NCBI RefSeq assembly: GCF_014651135.1
Contig: NZ_BMWH01000001.1
Coordinates: 188,120 to 252,119, forward strand
Length of the DNA: 64,000 nt
Reading direction: 5' to 3'
Source: Streptomyces echinoruber
Lineage (GTDB): Bacteria > Actinomycetota > Actinomycetes > Streptomycetales > Streptomycetaceae
The translations under genes were made by a program, and so were the position numbers. Below are positions 56,327-64,000 of this stretch, one piece after another. A model generated the notes under the pieces. The model was not told where the DNA came from, made no database searches, and worked only from the letters and a program-made list of their open reading frames with translations. Each line of letters begins with the position of its first letter. The stretch's first letter is position 1.

Positions 56327-56967
56327 GCGGACATCCCCAGGGAGAGCAGATGGCGCCGGTCGTCCGCGGTGAAGTCGGCGGACTCGTAACCAGGCCGCAC
56401 CACTTCGGGATGGGCGTGCAGAAGAATGGAGGTCTCGATTTCCCCCGCGTGCATGTCGGTGAGCAGCGAGGATTCCACCCCCGCCCGCTCCAGGGCGGTC
56501 TCCCAGTCCTCCACGGCCGGGAACAGCGCCATGCGCTCGCCCCGCGCGGAGGCCTCCTGCACGACGTTGCCCAGCACGTAGTTGCCGCCGTGGCCGTTGA
56601 CCACCACCAGGGCGTCGACGCCGGAGCGGCGCAGCGAGTCCGCGATGTCCCGTACCACCGCGTGAAGGGTCACGGAGGAGATGCTGACGGTTCCCGGCCA
56701 GGCCGCGTGCTCGTGCGAGCAGGAGATCGTCACCGGCGGCAGCAGGTGCACCGGGTACGCCGCGGCGATCTCCCGGGCGACGGCGCACGCCACGAGGGTG
56801 TCGGTGGCCAGCGGCAGGTACGGGCCGTGCTGCTCGAAACTGCCCACCGGCAGGACGGCGACCTGCCGTGACACGCCTGCTCCCCGCTCCCGTACCTCCT
56901 GCGTGGTGTCCGCGGGCACCAGCACCGGGGCCGCGTCCGCCGCCGGCCGCGCCTTCGCACCACTCAT
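56197..56967 (-). CDS. Creatininase-family amidohydrolase, candidate FAPy deformylase
   Basis: The 256-residue protein keeps the creatininase metal ligands: Glu and His in [12 protein letters not shown], Asp in LATDT, His in VVNGHGGN and Glu in HAGEIETS. The family includes ArfB, which removes the formyl group from FAPy, the product of GTP cyclohydrolases that release a formylated pyrimidine. The next gene is such a cyclohydrolase, divergent 48 bp away. ATG at 56967 is used and GTG at 56988 is possible. Function is inferred. Confidence 0.85.
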   Translation of the reverse strand: MSGAKARPAADAAPVLVPADTTQEVRERGAGVSRQVAVLPVGSFEQHGPYLPLATDTLVACAVAREIAAAYPVHLLPPVTISCSHEHAAWPGTVSISSVTLHAVVRDIADSLRRSGVDALVVVNGHGGNYVLGNVVQEASARGERMALFPAVEDWETALERAGVESSLLTDMHAGEIETSILLHAHPEVVRPGYESADFTADDRRHLLSLGMSAYTDSGVIGRPSLGTPEKGRKLLASLADSFGACWSLLTSDEER

Positions 56968-57015
56968 CGTCTTCCGGCCTTTCGTCACTGCTTAGGAATG
57001 TTCAGGAATCAGATC

Positions 57016-57684
57016 ATGACAGAGAACATCGGCGTCCTCGGCAAGAAGTCCCCGCAGCGCACCGGCGTGGAGCGGGTCGTGAACGCGCCCCTGCCCACCG
57101 TGTACGGGAAGTTCCAGGCGGTCGGCTACCTCGACCACGACCGCGGCGACGAGCAGGTGGCGCTGGTCCACGGCGACCTCGACGCGAACGGCGGCGAGAA
57201 CGTCCTGGTGCGACTGCACTCGGAGTGCCTGACCGGCGACGCCTTCGGCTCCCAGCACTGCGAGTGCGGCGACCAGTTGGACGCGGCGCTGCGCGCGGTC
57301 GTCGCCGAGGGCAGCGGCGTCGTCGTCTACCTCAGAGGGCACGAGGGCCGCGGCATCGGCCTGCTCGCCAAGCTGCGGGCGATGGCCCTGCAGGCGGAGG
57401 GCCTGGACACCGTCGAGGCCAACCTCGCCCTCGGCCTGCCCGTCGACGCCCGCGACTACGGTGCCGCCGCCGGCATCCTGCGCGACCTCGGGGTGCGCTC
57501 GGTGCGCCTGATGTCCAACAACCCGCGCAAGCGGGAGGCGCTCGTCCAGCACGGCATCGAGGTCAACGAGCAGGTGCCGCTGCTGATCCCGCCGTGCGAG
57601 AGCAACATCACCTACCTGCGCACCAAGCGGGAGCGGCTCGACCACCACCTGCCCCACCTGGACGCGGTCGCGCACCTGTCCTGA
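57016..57684 (+). CDS. ribA: GTP cyclohydrolase II paralogue with Tyr-to-Met change
   Basis: The 222-residue protein has zinc Cys71, Cys82 and Cys84 in [17 protein letters not shown] and the arginine motif [18 protein letters not shown]. Met123 takes the place of E. coli Tyr105 (KIRAYALQ). From memory, the S. coelicolor paralogue SCO6655 has Met here and stops at the formylated product FAPy. So this enzyme probably feeds a special pathway and not riboflavin. ATG at 57016 follows AGGAA at 9 nt. An ATG at 56998 is less likely. Confidence 0.88.
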   Translation: MTENIGVLGKKSPQRTGVERVVNAPLPTVYGKFQAVGYLDHDRGDEQVALVHGDLDANGGENVLVRLHSECLTGDAFGSQHCECGDQLDAALRAVVAEGSGVVVYLRGHEGRGIGLLAKLRAMALQAEGLDTVEANLALGLPVDARDYGAAAGILRDLGVRSVRLMSNNPRKREALVQHGIEVNEQVPLLIPPCESNITYLRTKRERLDHHLPHLDAVAHLS

Positions 57685-57948
57685 GCCTCGGCGGGCATCG
57701 GACGGGAGGCGGGGCAGGGAGCGTGTCCGGCGCCGCCCCCTTCCCGCGTCTCCCGTCCGCCGCTGAAGCCCGTCGGCCGCTGAAGCCCGTCGGGTCGCTG
57801 TTCCGTCCGCCGTTGTTCCGTCCGTCCCTGCGCCCCGTCCGCCCCTGAGCCCCGCCGGCCCGGGGCCCCATCGGCCCTGAGCCCCATCGGCCCCGAGTCC
57901 CGCCGCCCCCTCCGGGCGCGCCGCCGCCCCCGGGTTAGGCTGCGGCGT

Positions 57949-59067
57949 ATGAGCTCCAACCTGCACCTGTGGCTGCGCCACGAGGCCCGCCCCACCGAGC
58001 GGCGGACGCCGATCGTGCCCGCGGACGCCCGCCGGCTCGTCGAACACGGCGTGACCCTGACCGTCGAGGAGTCCCCGCAGCGGATCTTCCCGATCGAGGA
58101 GTACGAGGCCGCCGGGTGCCGCACCGCGCCCGCGGGCTCCTGGACCTCCGCGCCGCGGGACGCCGTCGTCGTGGGCCTGAAGGAGCTGCCCGACGAGCCC
58201 GCCGCGCTGGAGCACCGGCACGTCTTCTTCGGCCACGCCTACAAGGGCCAGCCCGGCGCCGGGGCGCTGCTGCGCCGGTTCGCCGCCGGGGGCGGGACGC
58301 TGCTGGACCTGGAGTACCTGACCGACGAGCAGGGGCGGCGGCTGGCCGCGTTCGGCTTCTGGGCCGGCTACCTGGGCGCCGCCCTGGCCGTCCTGCAGCA
58401 CCGCGGCCGGCTCACCGCGCCCCTGACGCCCACCACCCGCGAGGAGCTGGACGCGCGGCTGCGCCCGGCGGACGGGGAGGAGGAGGTCACCGCGCTGGTG
58501 ATCGGCGCCCTGGGCCGCAGCGGCCGGGGCGCCCGCGCCGCGTTCGCCGCCGCCGGGATCGAGCCGACCTGCTGGGACCTGGCCGAGACCCGCGACCTGG
58601 ACCGCCCGGCACTGCTCGCGCACCAGGTGATGGTCAACGCGGTCCTGGCCACCACCCCCGTCCCGCCGTTCCTGCGCGAGGAGGATCTCGACGACCCGGC
58701 GCGCCGGCTGCGCACCCTGTGCGACGTCACCTGCGACGTCGGCTCCCCGCTCAACGTGCTGCCGGTGTACGACCGTACGACCGACTGGGACGAGCCGGTG
58801 CGGCCGCTGCGCAAGGAACCGCCGCTGGACCTCATCGCCATCGACAACCTGCCCTCGCTGCTGCCCCGCGAGTCCAGCACCGACTTCTCCGCGGCGCTGC
58901 TGCCGCACCTGCTCACCCTCGACGCGGGCGACGGCGGCCCGTGGGACCGCTGCCTGGACCGGTTCCGCCGGGCCTGCCGCGAACTGGGCGTCGGGCGGGG
59001 CGCGCCGGGCGCCGCGGAAGCCGAAGAAGAAGGGACGTCGGTCGAGGAAGGAACGTCGCATGGCTGA
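57949..59067 (+). CDS. Saccharopine dehydrogenase-like (alanine dehydrogenase/PNT N-terminal fold)
   Basis: The 372-residue protein begins LHLWLRHEARPTERRTPIVP, the pattern of fungal LYS1-type and alanine dehydrogenase N-terminal domains. The NAD-binding half includes VIGALGRSGRGARAAFAAAG. It overlaps the next gene by 8 nt. The two together look like a saccharopine-pathway pair in lysine breakdown. The C-terminal 25 residues are acidic low-complexity. Confidence 0.88.
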   Translation: MSSNLHLWLRHEARPTERRTPIVPADARRLVEHGVTLTVEESPQRIFPIEEYEAAGCRTAPAGSWTSAPRDAVVVGLKELPDEPAALEHRHVFFGHAYKGQPGAGALLRRFAAGGGTLLDLEYLTDEQGRRLAAFGFWAGYLGAALAVLQHRGRLTAPLTPTTREELDARLRPADGEEEVTALVIGALGRSGRGARAAFAAAGIEPTCWDLAETRDLDRPALLAHQVMVNAVLATTPVPPFLREEDLDDPARRLRTLCDVTCDVGSPLNVLPVYDRTTDWDEPVRPLRKEPPLDLIAIDNLPSLLPRESSTDFSAALLPHLLTLDAGDGGPWDRCLDRFRRACRELGVGRGAPGAAEAEEEGTSVEEGTSHG

Positions 59068-60214
59068 CCGGATTCCCGCGAGCGGCACCGTGCACTGGGT
59101 CGGTGCCGGCCTGTCCACCGGCAGCGGCTTGGCCGCCGTGTGCGATGCGGCCGAGCGGGTACGGCTGTGGCACCGCACCGAGCAGCGCGCAGCCGAGGCC
59201 CTGGACCGCCTGGGGCTGACCGGGCGGGCCGAGCCGCGCGCCCTCGCCCCGGACGCGCTCGCCGCCGACCTGGCGCCGGGGGACGTGGTGGTGTCGATGC
59301 TGCCCGCCGCCGAGCACGCCGGGCTGCTCGCCGCCTGCGTGCGCGCCCACGCCCACTTCGCCTGCTCCAGCTACGTGTCGGACGCGGTGCGCGACCAGGT
59401 GCCCGCGGCGCGCGCGGCCGGCCTGGTCGTGCTGACGGAGGCCGGTCTCGACCCGGGCGTCGACCACCTCTTCGCGCACGACCTCATCGCCCGCGCCGCG
59501 CGGGCGATCGGGGAGCGGGAACCGGCGACGTACCGCCTCACCTCGTACTGCGGCGGCATCCCCGCCGAGCCCACCCCGTTCCGCTACCGCTTCAGCTGGG
59601 CACCGTTCGGCGTCCTCAACGCCCTGCGCTCGCCCGCCCGTTACCTTCAGGACGGCCGGGAGACAGTGGCCGAGCGGCCGTGGGAGGCGACCCGGCCGCA
59701 CGTCGTCGGCGGCGAGACCTTCGAGGTGTACCCCAACCGCGACAGCGTGCCCTTCGTCGAGCAGTACGCCCTGCCCGCCGCCTGGAGCCCGGACACCTTC
59801 GTGCGCGGCACCCTCCGCCCGGACGGCTGGCTGCGGGCCTGGCAGCCGGTCTTCGAGGAGCTGCGGCGCGGCGACGACGAGCGGATCGCCGCGCTCGCCC
59901 GGGAGCTGGCCGCCGCCCACCCGACCACGCCGGACGACCGGGACCGCGTGGTCCTCGTCGTCACCCTGGAGGTGCGGGCCGCCTCGGGCCGCACCTGGTC
60001 CGGCCGCTACTGCCTGGACCTGGTCGGCGACGCCGGCGAGAGCGCCATGGCCCGCTGCGTCTCCCGCCCGCTCGCCCTCGGCGTCCGCCACGTCCTCGAC
60101 GGCTCCCTGCCGGCGGGGCTGAACCGGGCGGCCGAGACGGCTCAGCGGTCCGCGCAGTGGCTGGCCGAACTGGCCGACGAAGGGCTGCCGTTCACGCTGC
60201 GGGAGGAGAACTGA
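59060..60214 (+). CDS. Saccharopine dehydrogenase/reductase-like (LYS9 type)
   Basis: The 384-residue protein has an N-terminal Rossmann fold with VHWVGAGLSTGSGLAAV. The catalytic half includes TEAGLDPGVDHLFAHDLI and SYCGGIPAEP, typical of glutamate-forming saccharopine reductases. It overlaps the previous gene and ends just before a convergent terminator. With its partner it probably interconverts saccharopine and 2-aminoadipate semialdehyde. Confidence 0.9.
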   Translation: MADRIPASGTVHWVGAGLSTGSGLAAVCDAAERVRLWHRTEQRAAEALDRLGLTGRAEPRALAPDALAADLAPGDVVVSMLPAAEHAGLLAACVRAHAHFACSSYVSDAVRDQVPAARAAGLVVLTEAGLDPGVDHLFAHDLIARAARAIGEREPATYRLTSYCGGIPAEPTPFRYRFSWAPFGVLNALRSPARYLQDGRETVAERPWEATRPHVVGGETFEVYPNRDSVPFVEQYALPAAWSPDTFVRGTLRPDGWLRAWQPVFEELRRGDDERIAALARELAAAHPTTPDDRDRVVLVVTLEVRAASGRTWSGRYCLDLVGDAGESAMARCVSRPLALGVRHVLDGSLPAGLNRAAETAQRSAQWLAELADEGLPFTLREEN

Positions 60215-60218
60215 CCCG

Positions 60219-60251
60219 GCGGCGGTGACGGCCTCAGTCCGTCACCGCCGC
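60219..60251. terminator. Bidirectional terminator hairpin
   Basis: This is a perfect 13-bp inverted repeat (GCGGCGGTGACGG and complement) with a 7-nt loop between the convergent LYS9-like and serine hydrolase genes. It overlaps the hydrolase stop. Confidence 0.75.
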
Positions 60252-61475
60252 GTACACCAGCCGCTTGAGGTCCTGGAAGACCGTGTGCCGGCTCCTCGGG
60301 CGCACCTGGGTCATGAACTGCACCGTCATGTCCCGCACCGGGTCCACCCAGAACGTCGTGGTCGCCGCCCCGCTCCAGCCGTACGTGCCCGGGCCCGACG
60401 GGAACCGGGTGCGGGCGGGGTCGATCACGACGGAGACGTTGAAGCCGAAGCCGACGCCGTCGTTGTCGGGGGTGTCGTGGACCGGGCGGCTGCCGAAGGA
60501 CCGCAGGTCGGCATCGCCCGGCAGGTGGTTGCGGGTCATCAGGGCGACCGACTCGGGGGCCAGCAGACGCACGCCGTCGAGTTCGCCGCGGCGGCGCAGC
60601 AGCTCCATGAAGCGGTGCCAGTCGTGGGCGCTCGCCACCATGCCGCCGCTGCCCGACAGGAAACGGGGCCGGCCGTGCAGCGGCAGCCCGGGGACCGGCT
60701 CGATGCCGCCGTCCTCGCGCTCGCCGTACAGCTCCGCCAGCCGCCCGGCCTGCTCCCCGGTGACGTGGAACCCGGCGTCGGCCATGCCCAGCGGGCGGAA
60801 GATCCGCTCGGCGAGGAACACGTCGAGCGGCTGCCCGGACACCACCTCGATCACCCGGCCCAGGACGTTGCTGGCGACCGAGTAGTTCCACTGCGTGCCC
60901 GGGTCGAACTGCAGCGGCAGGCTCGCGTACACCTCGACGGTCTCGGCCAGGTCGGAGCCCGGCACCACCGAGGACTCCAGGCCGGCGGCCCGGTAGAGGG
61001 CGTCGACCGGGTGGGTGTGGTAGAAGCCGAACGTCAGCCCCGCGGTGTGGGTCAGCAGGTGCCGGATCAGTATGGGGCCGGCGGCCGGGCGGGTGCGTAC
61101 GTCGTCGCCGGTGCCGTCCACGTACACCCGCGGGTCGGCGAAGGCGGGCAGGTGCCGCTCCAGCGGGTCGTCCGGCGACAGCCGGCCCTCCTCCACCAGC
61201 AGCAGCGCCGCCACCGCGGTGACCGGCTTGGTCATGGAGTAGATCCGCCACAGCGTGCCGGGCTCGACGGGCAGGCCGGCCGCGACGTCGCGCCGGCCGT
61301 GGGTGGTGAGGTGGGCGACCCGGCCGCCGCGGGCGACGGCCACGAGGAAACCCGGCAGCCGCCCCTCGTCGACGTGGCGGGCGAGGTGCTGATCGAGGCG
61401 GTCCAGCGCCTTCCCGTCCAGCCCGGCCTCTCCCGGGTCCACCTCTTGCCGCAGCTCCTGTCGCACCTGTGCCAT
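60234..61475 (-). CDS. Serine hydrolase of the beta-lactamase/esterase (class C) family
   Basis: The 413-residue protein has the S-x-x-K nucleophile motif SMTK (IYSMTKPVTAVAALLLV) and the Y-x-N-like NYSVASNVLG. Other conserved pieces are LLTHTAGLTFGFYH and GSGGMVASAHDW. Members are esterases or D-aminopeptidases. It lacks an obvious signal peptide, so it is probably cytoplasmic. It is monocistronic. Confidence 0.88.
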   Translation of the reverse strand: MAQVRQELRQEVDPGEAGLDGKALDRLDQHLARHVDEGRLPGFLVAVARGGRVAHLTTHGRRDVAAGLPVEPGTLWRIYSMTKPVTAVAALLLVEEGRLSPDDPLERHLPAFADPRVYVDGTGDDVRTRPAAGPILIRHLLTHTAGLTFGFYHTHPVDALYRAAGLESSVVPGSDLAETVEVYASLPLQFDPGTQWNYSVASNVLGRVIEVVSGQPLDVFLAERIFRPLGMADAGFHVTGEQAGRLAELYGEREDGGIEPVPGLPLHGRPRFLSGSGGMVASAHDWHRFMELLRRRGELDGVRLLAPESVALMTRNHLPGDADLRSFGSRPVHDTPDNDGVGFGFNVSVVIDPARTRFPSGPGTYGWSGAATTTFWVDPVRDMTVQFMTQVRPRSRHTVFQDLKRLVYAAVTD

Positions 61476-61634
61476 CGCTGTCCTCCCGTTGCGTACCGCG
61501 CGCGGCCCACTCCCGGCCTACCCCGTCCGGATGGTCTCAGTCGTCGCCCCCACCCGTGGCCGCGGCGGGCGCGGGCCCGGCCCGCCCGGCGTGCGCGCGG
61601 GAATGCGCCCCGCCCGGGACCGGTTGAGTCCCGT

Positions 61635-62084
61635 ATGACCCAGGACACACTCCGACCCGGCGACGACGCCCTGCTCCGGCTGCTCTCCGAGGAGAACGGC
61701 GGCGTCCTCGTCACGCTCCGGCGGGACGGCCGCCCGCAGCTGTCGAACGTGGCCCACGCCTACCACCCCGACGAGCGGATCATCCGGATCTCGGTCACCG
61801 ACGACCGCGCCAAGACCCGCAACCTGCGCCGCGATCCGCGCGCCTCCTACCACGTCACCACCGCCGACCGCTGGGCCTACACGGTCGCCGAGGGCACCGC
61901 CGAACTCACGCCGGTCGCGCGGGACCCGCACGACGAGACCGTCGAGGAACTGGTCCGGCTCTACCGCGAAGTCCAGGGGGAGCACCCCGACTGGGACGAC
62001 TACCGCGCCGCCATGGTCCGCGACCGGCGCCTGGTGCTGCGGCTGAAGGTGGAACGGGTCTACGGCATCCCGCGCCGGCGGTGA
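61635..62084 (+). CDS. PPOX-class F420-dependent oxidoreductase
   Basis: The 149-residue protein is a split-barrel flavin/F420-binding protein with GGVLVTLRRDGRPQLSNVAH, KTRNLRRDPRASYHVT and WAYTVAEGTAELTPVARDP. Family members (pyridoxamine 5'-phosphate oxidase-like) use F420 to reduce diverse substrates. It begins ATG with no strong ribosome-binding site. It is monocistronic. Confidence 0.9.
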   Translation: MTQDTLRPGDDALLRLLSEENGGVLVTLRRDGRPQLSNVAHAYHPDERIIRISVTDDRAKTRNLRRDPRASYHVTTADRWAYTVAEGTAELTPVARDPHDETVEELVRLYREVQGEHPDWDDYRAAMVRDRRLVLRLKVERVYGIPRRR

Positions 62085-62088
62085 GGCA

Positions 62089-62162
62089 CCGGACCGGTGG
62101 TGAGGGACCGGACCGGTGGTGAGGGACCGGACCGGTGGTGAGAGAGCGGACCGGCGGCGAGA
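62089..62162. repeat. Four 19-bp tandem units
   Basis: CCGGACCGGTGGTGAGGGA occurs at 62089 and 62108, with one-base variation at 62127 and a diverged fourth copy from 62146. The array follows the PPOX gene directly and includes A-C-C-G-G-T palindromes. The remaining bases up to 62327 hold no gene. Confidence 0.85.
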
Positions 62163-62327
62163 ACGGCGGCCGCCGGTCCTAGGACCCGGGGCCGGGAGAC
62201 CGGGGTCCCGGGGCGCAGGACCCGCGGCCGATGTGCCGGCACCCGGCCGCCGCCTAGGCTGCCGGACGGCCGCCGGACGCCCCGGCGGCCACCCCTCGGG
62301 GGTCCACAGCTACGAGGAGAGTCCCGC

Positions 62328-62738
62328 ATGCCCGTCGACGGCCGCAGCCACATCCGTATCGCCCGCCCCTCCCGCGACCTGTCCGCGGCCGAGCGCTTCT
62401 GGGTCGGCGGCCTGGGGCTGGACGTGGTGTGGCGCACGGAGGGCGGGACCGGGCCCGGGGAGCACCACCTCCTCATGGTCGGCTGGCCGGACGCCGACTG
62501 GCACCTGGAGCTCGTCCACGAGCCCGGCCGGCCGGTCCGGCCCCGGCCCACCGAGGAGGACCTGCTGGTGATCTACGCCGACGGGCCGGTGCCGGAGGGC
62601 CTGGTGGCCCGGCTGGAGGAGCACGGCGGCAGGCGGGTGCCGTCGCCCAACCCGTACTGGAACGAGTGGGGCGTGACGATCGAGGACCCGGACGGCTACC
62701 GGCTGGTGCTGTGCCGGCGGGCCTGGTCGAACTCCTGA
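62328..62738 (+). CDS. VOC/glyoxalase-family protein
   Basis: The 136-residue protein has paired beta-alpha-beta-beta-beta modules, with IARPSRDLSAAERFWVGGLG at the start of the first and TIEDPDGYRLVLCRR closing the second. The metal ligands are partly recognisable (His8, His66 region and the Glu/Asp of EDPDG). The function could be a dioxygenase, glyoxalase or resistance protein. ATG follows GAGGAGAG. It is monocistronic. Confidence 0.85.
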   Translation: MPVDGRSHIRIARPSRDLSAAERFWVGGLGLDVVWRTEGGTGPGEHHLLMVGWPDADWHLELVHEPGRPVRPRPTEEDLLVIYADGPVPEGLVARLEEHGGRRVPSPNPYWNEWGVTIEDPDGYRLVLCRRAWSNS

Positions 62739-62875
62739 GGAACGGGCGGGAGGCGAGGACGGGGACGGGGACGGCGGCTCCCCGGGGACGGGACAGGGCG
62801 GCCCGAACGAGCCGGTGCACCCACCGGAAGGTCCGTGGGGGAGGGGCGGGACGGCGCGCCGTCGCCCCGGTGGGG

Positions 62876-63541
62876 TCAGGAGGGCGCGCGGTCCGCCGTG
62901 AGGTAGGCGATCACCATGTCGCCGAGCATTCTGCGGTAGTGCTCCCGCCGGTCCGCCGCCAGCAGGTCGCGGCCTGACAGGGCGCCGAAGGTGTGCCGGT
63001 TGGCGACCCGGAAGAAGCAGAAGGCGCTGATCATCGCGTGCAGGTCGACGGCGTCGGCGTCCGCCCTGAACCGGCCCGACTCCTTGCCGGCGGCCAGGAT
63101 GCGGCGGAGCGCGTCCAGGGCCGGGGAGCCGATCGAGGCGAGCCTGGCGGAGGCCGCGACGTGCTGGGCGCCGTGGATGTTCTCGATGGCGACCAGGCGG
63201 ACGAAGTCCGGGTGCCGCTCGTGGTGGTCGAAGACCAGCTCCGCCAGCCGCCGCATGGCCGCGACCGGGTCCGGGTGCTCGGCGTCGAGCTGCCGCTCGG
63301 CGTCCCGGAGCGTCTCGTACGCCTGCTCCAGGACGGCCGTGAACAACTGCTCCTTGCTGCCGAAGTAGTAGTAGATCATCCGCTTGGTGGTGCGGGTGCG
63401 GGCGGCGATCTCGTCGACGCGGGCCCCGTCGTAGCCGGCCCGCGCGAACTCCTGGGTGGCCACGTCGAGGATCTCGGCCTTGGTGCGGGCCGCGTCACGG
63501 ATGCGTCCGCCCTGCCGGGCCGGTTCGTCGACGCTGGTCAT
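62876..63541 (-). CDS. TetR-family transcriptional regulator
   Basis: The 221-residue protein has the TetR N-terminal HTH (AEILDVATQEFARAGYDGAR, then RTRTTKRMIYYYFGSKEQLF). The C-terminal ligand domain resembles the TetR_C_4/nicotinate-type (DFVRLVAIENIHGAQHVA). ATG follows GAACCCGA, which is weak. It is oriented toward the VOC gene and away from the phosphatase. Target genes are not evident. Confidence 0.92.
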   Translation of the reverse strand: MTSVDEPARQGGRIRDAARTKAEILDVATQEFARAGYDGARVDEIAARTRTTKRMIYYYFGSKEQLFTAVLEQAYETLRDAERQLDAEHPDPVAAMRRLAELVFDHHERHPDFVRLVAIENIHGAQHVAASARLASIGSPALDALRRILAAGKESGRFRADADAVDLHAMISAFCFFRVANRHTFGALSGRDLLAADRREHYRRMLGDMVIAYLTADRAPS

Positions 63542-63748
63542 CGGGTTCCTTCGGGCTCGATGGGCCGGTGGCGCCGATTGTAGGAGCAGGGCCGGTGCGG
63601 TCCGGGCCGCCGGCCCGTCGGCCCGCGTCGCCCCGGTGCGGCCGGCGGCGCAGCGCGCGGCGGCCGGTCGGCCGAAGGGTGCCGGGCCGGCCGACTGGCC
63701 GAGGGGCGCCGGACCGGTCGGCCGCCGCGCGGACGGGCCCGGCGGGCG

Positions 63749-64000
63749 TCAGGCCGGCTGCGGGCGGAGGTTCCACTCGGCGATCACGTGGTTGCCGTGC
63801 TCCGTGGACAGGCGGCCGAGCGTGCCCGTGGCCAGCTGGAACAGGCGCCCGTCCTGCGGCGGCAGCCCGAGGCGGCGGGCCGTCAGGACGCGCAGGAAGT
63901 GGCCGTGGGCGATCAGCAGCGCGTCGCCGCCGCCCTGGGTGAGGGCGGAGTCCACCCGGGACAGCACCCGGTCGGCGCGCTCGCCGACCTCCTCCGGGGA
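63749..64000 (-). CDS. Histidine phosphatase family protein, C-terminal part
   Basis: The last 83 residues of a phosphoglycerate-mutase-type phosphatase lie here. They show VLSRVDSALTQGGGDALLIA and then HGHFLRVLTARRLGLPP, whose His-Gly-His is the second catalytic motif. The N-terminal R-H-G motif is beyond the right edge. The reading frame runs unbroken to the edge of the window. The substrate is unknown. Confidence 0.85.
   Translation of the reverse strand, partial: SPEEVGERADRVLSRVDSALTQGGGDALLIAHGHFLRVLTARRLGLPPQDGRLFQLATGTLGRLSTEHGNHVIAEWNLRPQPA

Noticed and set aside
57016..57684. Riboflavin biosynthesis operon
   Set aside because: No ribB, ribD, ribE or ribH is nearby and Met replaces the key Tyr, so a riboflavin role is unlikely.

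Overview
The window looks like a chromosome segment from a Streptomyces species. G+C is very high with almost all codons ending in G or C. GTG starts are common and at least two genes appear to use TTG. The families are typical of streptomycetes: DUF5133, a DUF5753/DUF397 regulator pair, mycothiol- and F420-dependent enzymes, and SpoIIE/STAS/HATPase switch proteins. No tRNA, rRNA, integrase, transposase or CRISPR array was found.

Layout. 1-7.8 kb: a truncated cation antiporter, a DMT transporter, small proteins, a TetR remnant, a GAF-SpoIIE phosphatase with a STAS antagonist, an F420-type LLM oxidoreductase, a mycothiol-dependent isomerase-family protein and an anti-sigma-type ATPase. 7.8-10.8 kb: a long repeat-bearing leader and an EF-G-like GTPase with two terminator hairpins. 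10.8-19.8 kb: a beta-1,3-glucan utilisation locus with a secreted GH55 exo-glucanase divergent from a sugar ABC importer (binding protein and two permeases, no ATPase gene), a GH1 beta-glucosidase and a secreted GH16 endo-glucanase.

19.9-42.6 kb is a defence-rich block. In order it holds a HTH/N6-adenine methylase-like protein, a McrB-McrC-UvrD operon whose helicase carries a RelE/ParE-like N terminus, a Rad50-like ATPase with a small partner, an MFS/LysR pair, and a STAND-type NTPase with TPR-like repeats. A small membrane protein beside the NTPase shares its short A-N-S/T-G motif. A second McrBC pair follows, whose McrB contains an EVE-like domain, then two small EVE/PUA-like proteins and an ADP-ribosylglycohydrolase homologue lacking expected metal ligands.

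42.6-49.4 kb carries a secreted Cys-containing protein, an anti-sigma ATPase / XRE-DUF5753 / DUF397 cluster, a barstar-domain protein, a HTH regulator divergent from an SDR, and an unknown protein. 49.5-57.7 kb is an unusual cluster: CDP-alcohol phosphatidyltransferase (plus a decayed partial copy), MDR reductase, 6-pyruvoyl-tetrahydropterin-synthase homologue, GT4 glycosyltransferase, methyltransferase, flippase-like membrane protein, creatininase-family amidohydrolase and GTP cyclohydrolase II. The cyclohydrolase has Met where E. coli RibA has Tyr105, which predicts a formylated product (FAPy) that the creatininase-family enzyme could deformylate. This suggests a dedicated pathway from GTP to an unknown, probably glycosylated and methylated metabolite. 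57.9-64 kb: two saccharopine-dehydrogenase-type genes, a serine hydrolase, a PPOX F420 protein, a VOC protein, a TetR regulator and a truncated histidine phosphatase.

The strongest candidates for new biology are the STAND NTPase/membrane-protein pair (33.4-36.5 kb), the McrB-McrC-RelE/UvrD cassette (21.7-26.9 kb) and the FAPy-type cyclohydrolase cluster (49.9-57.7 kb).
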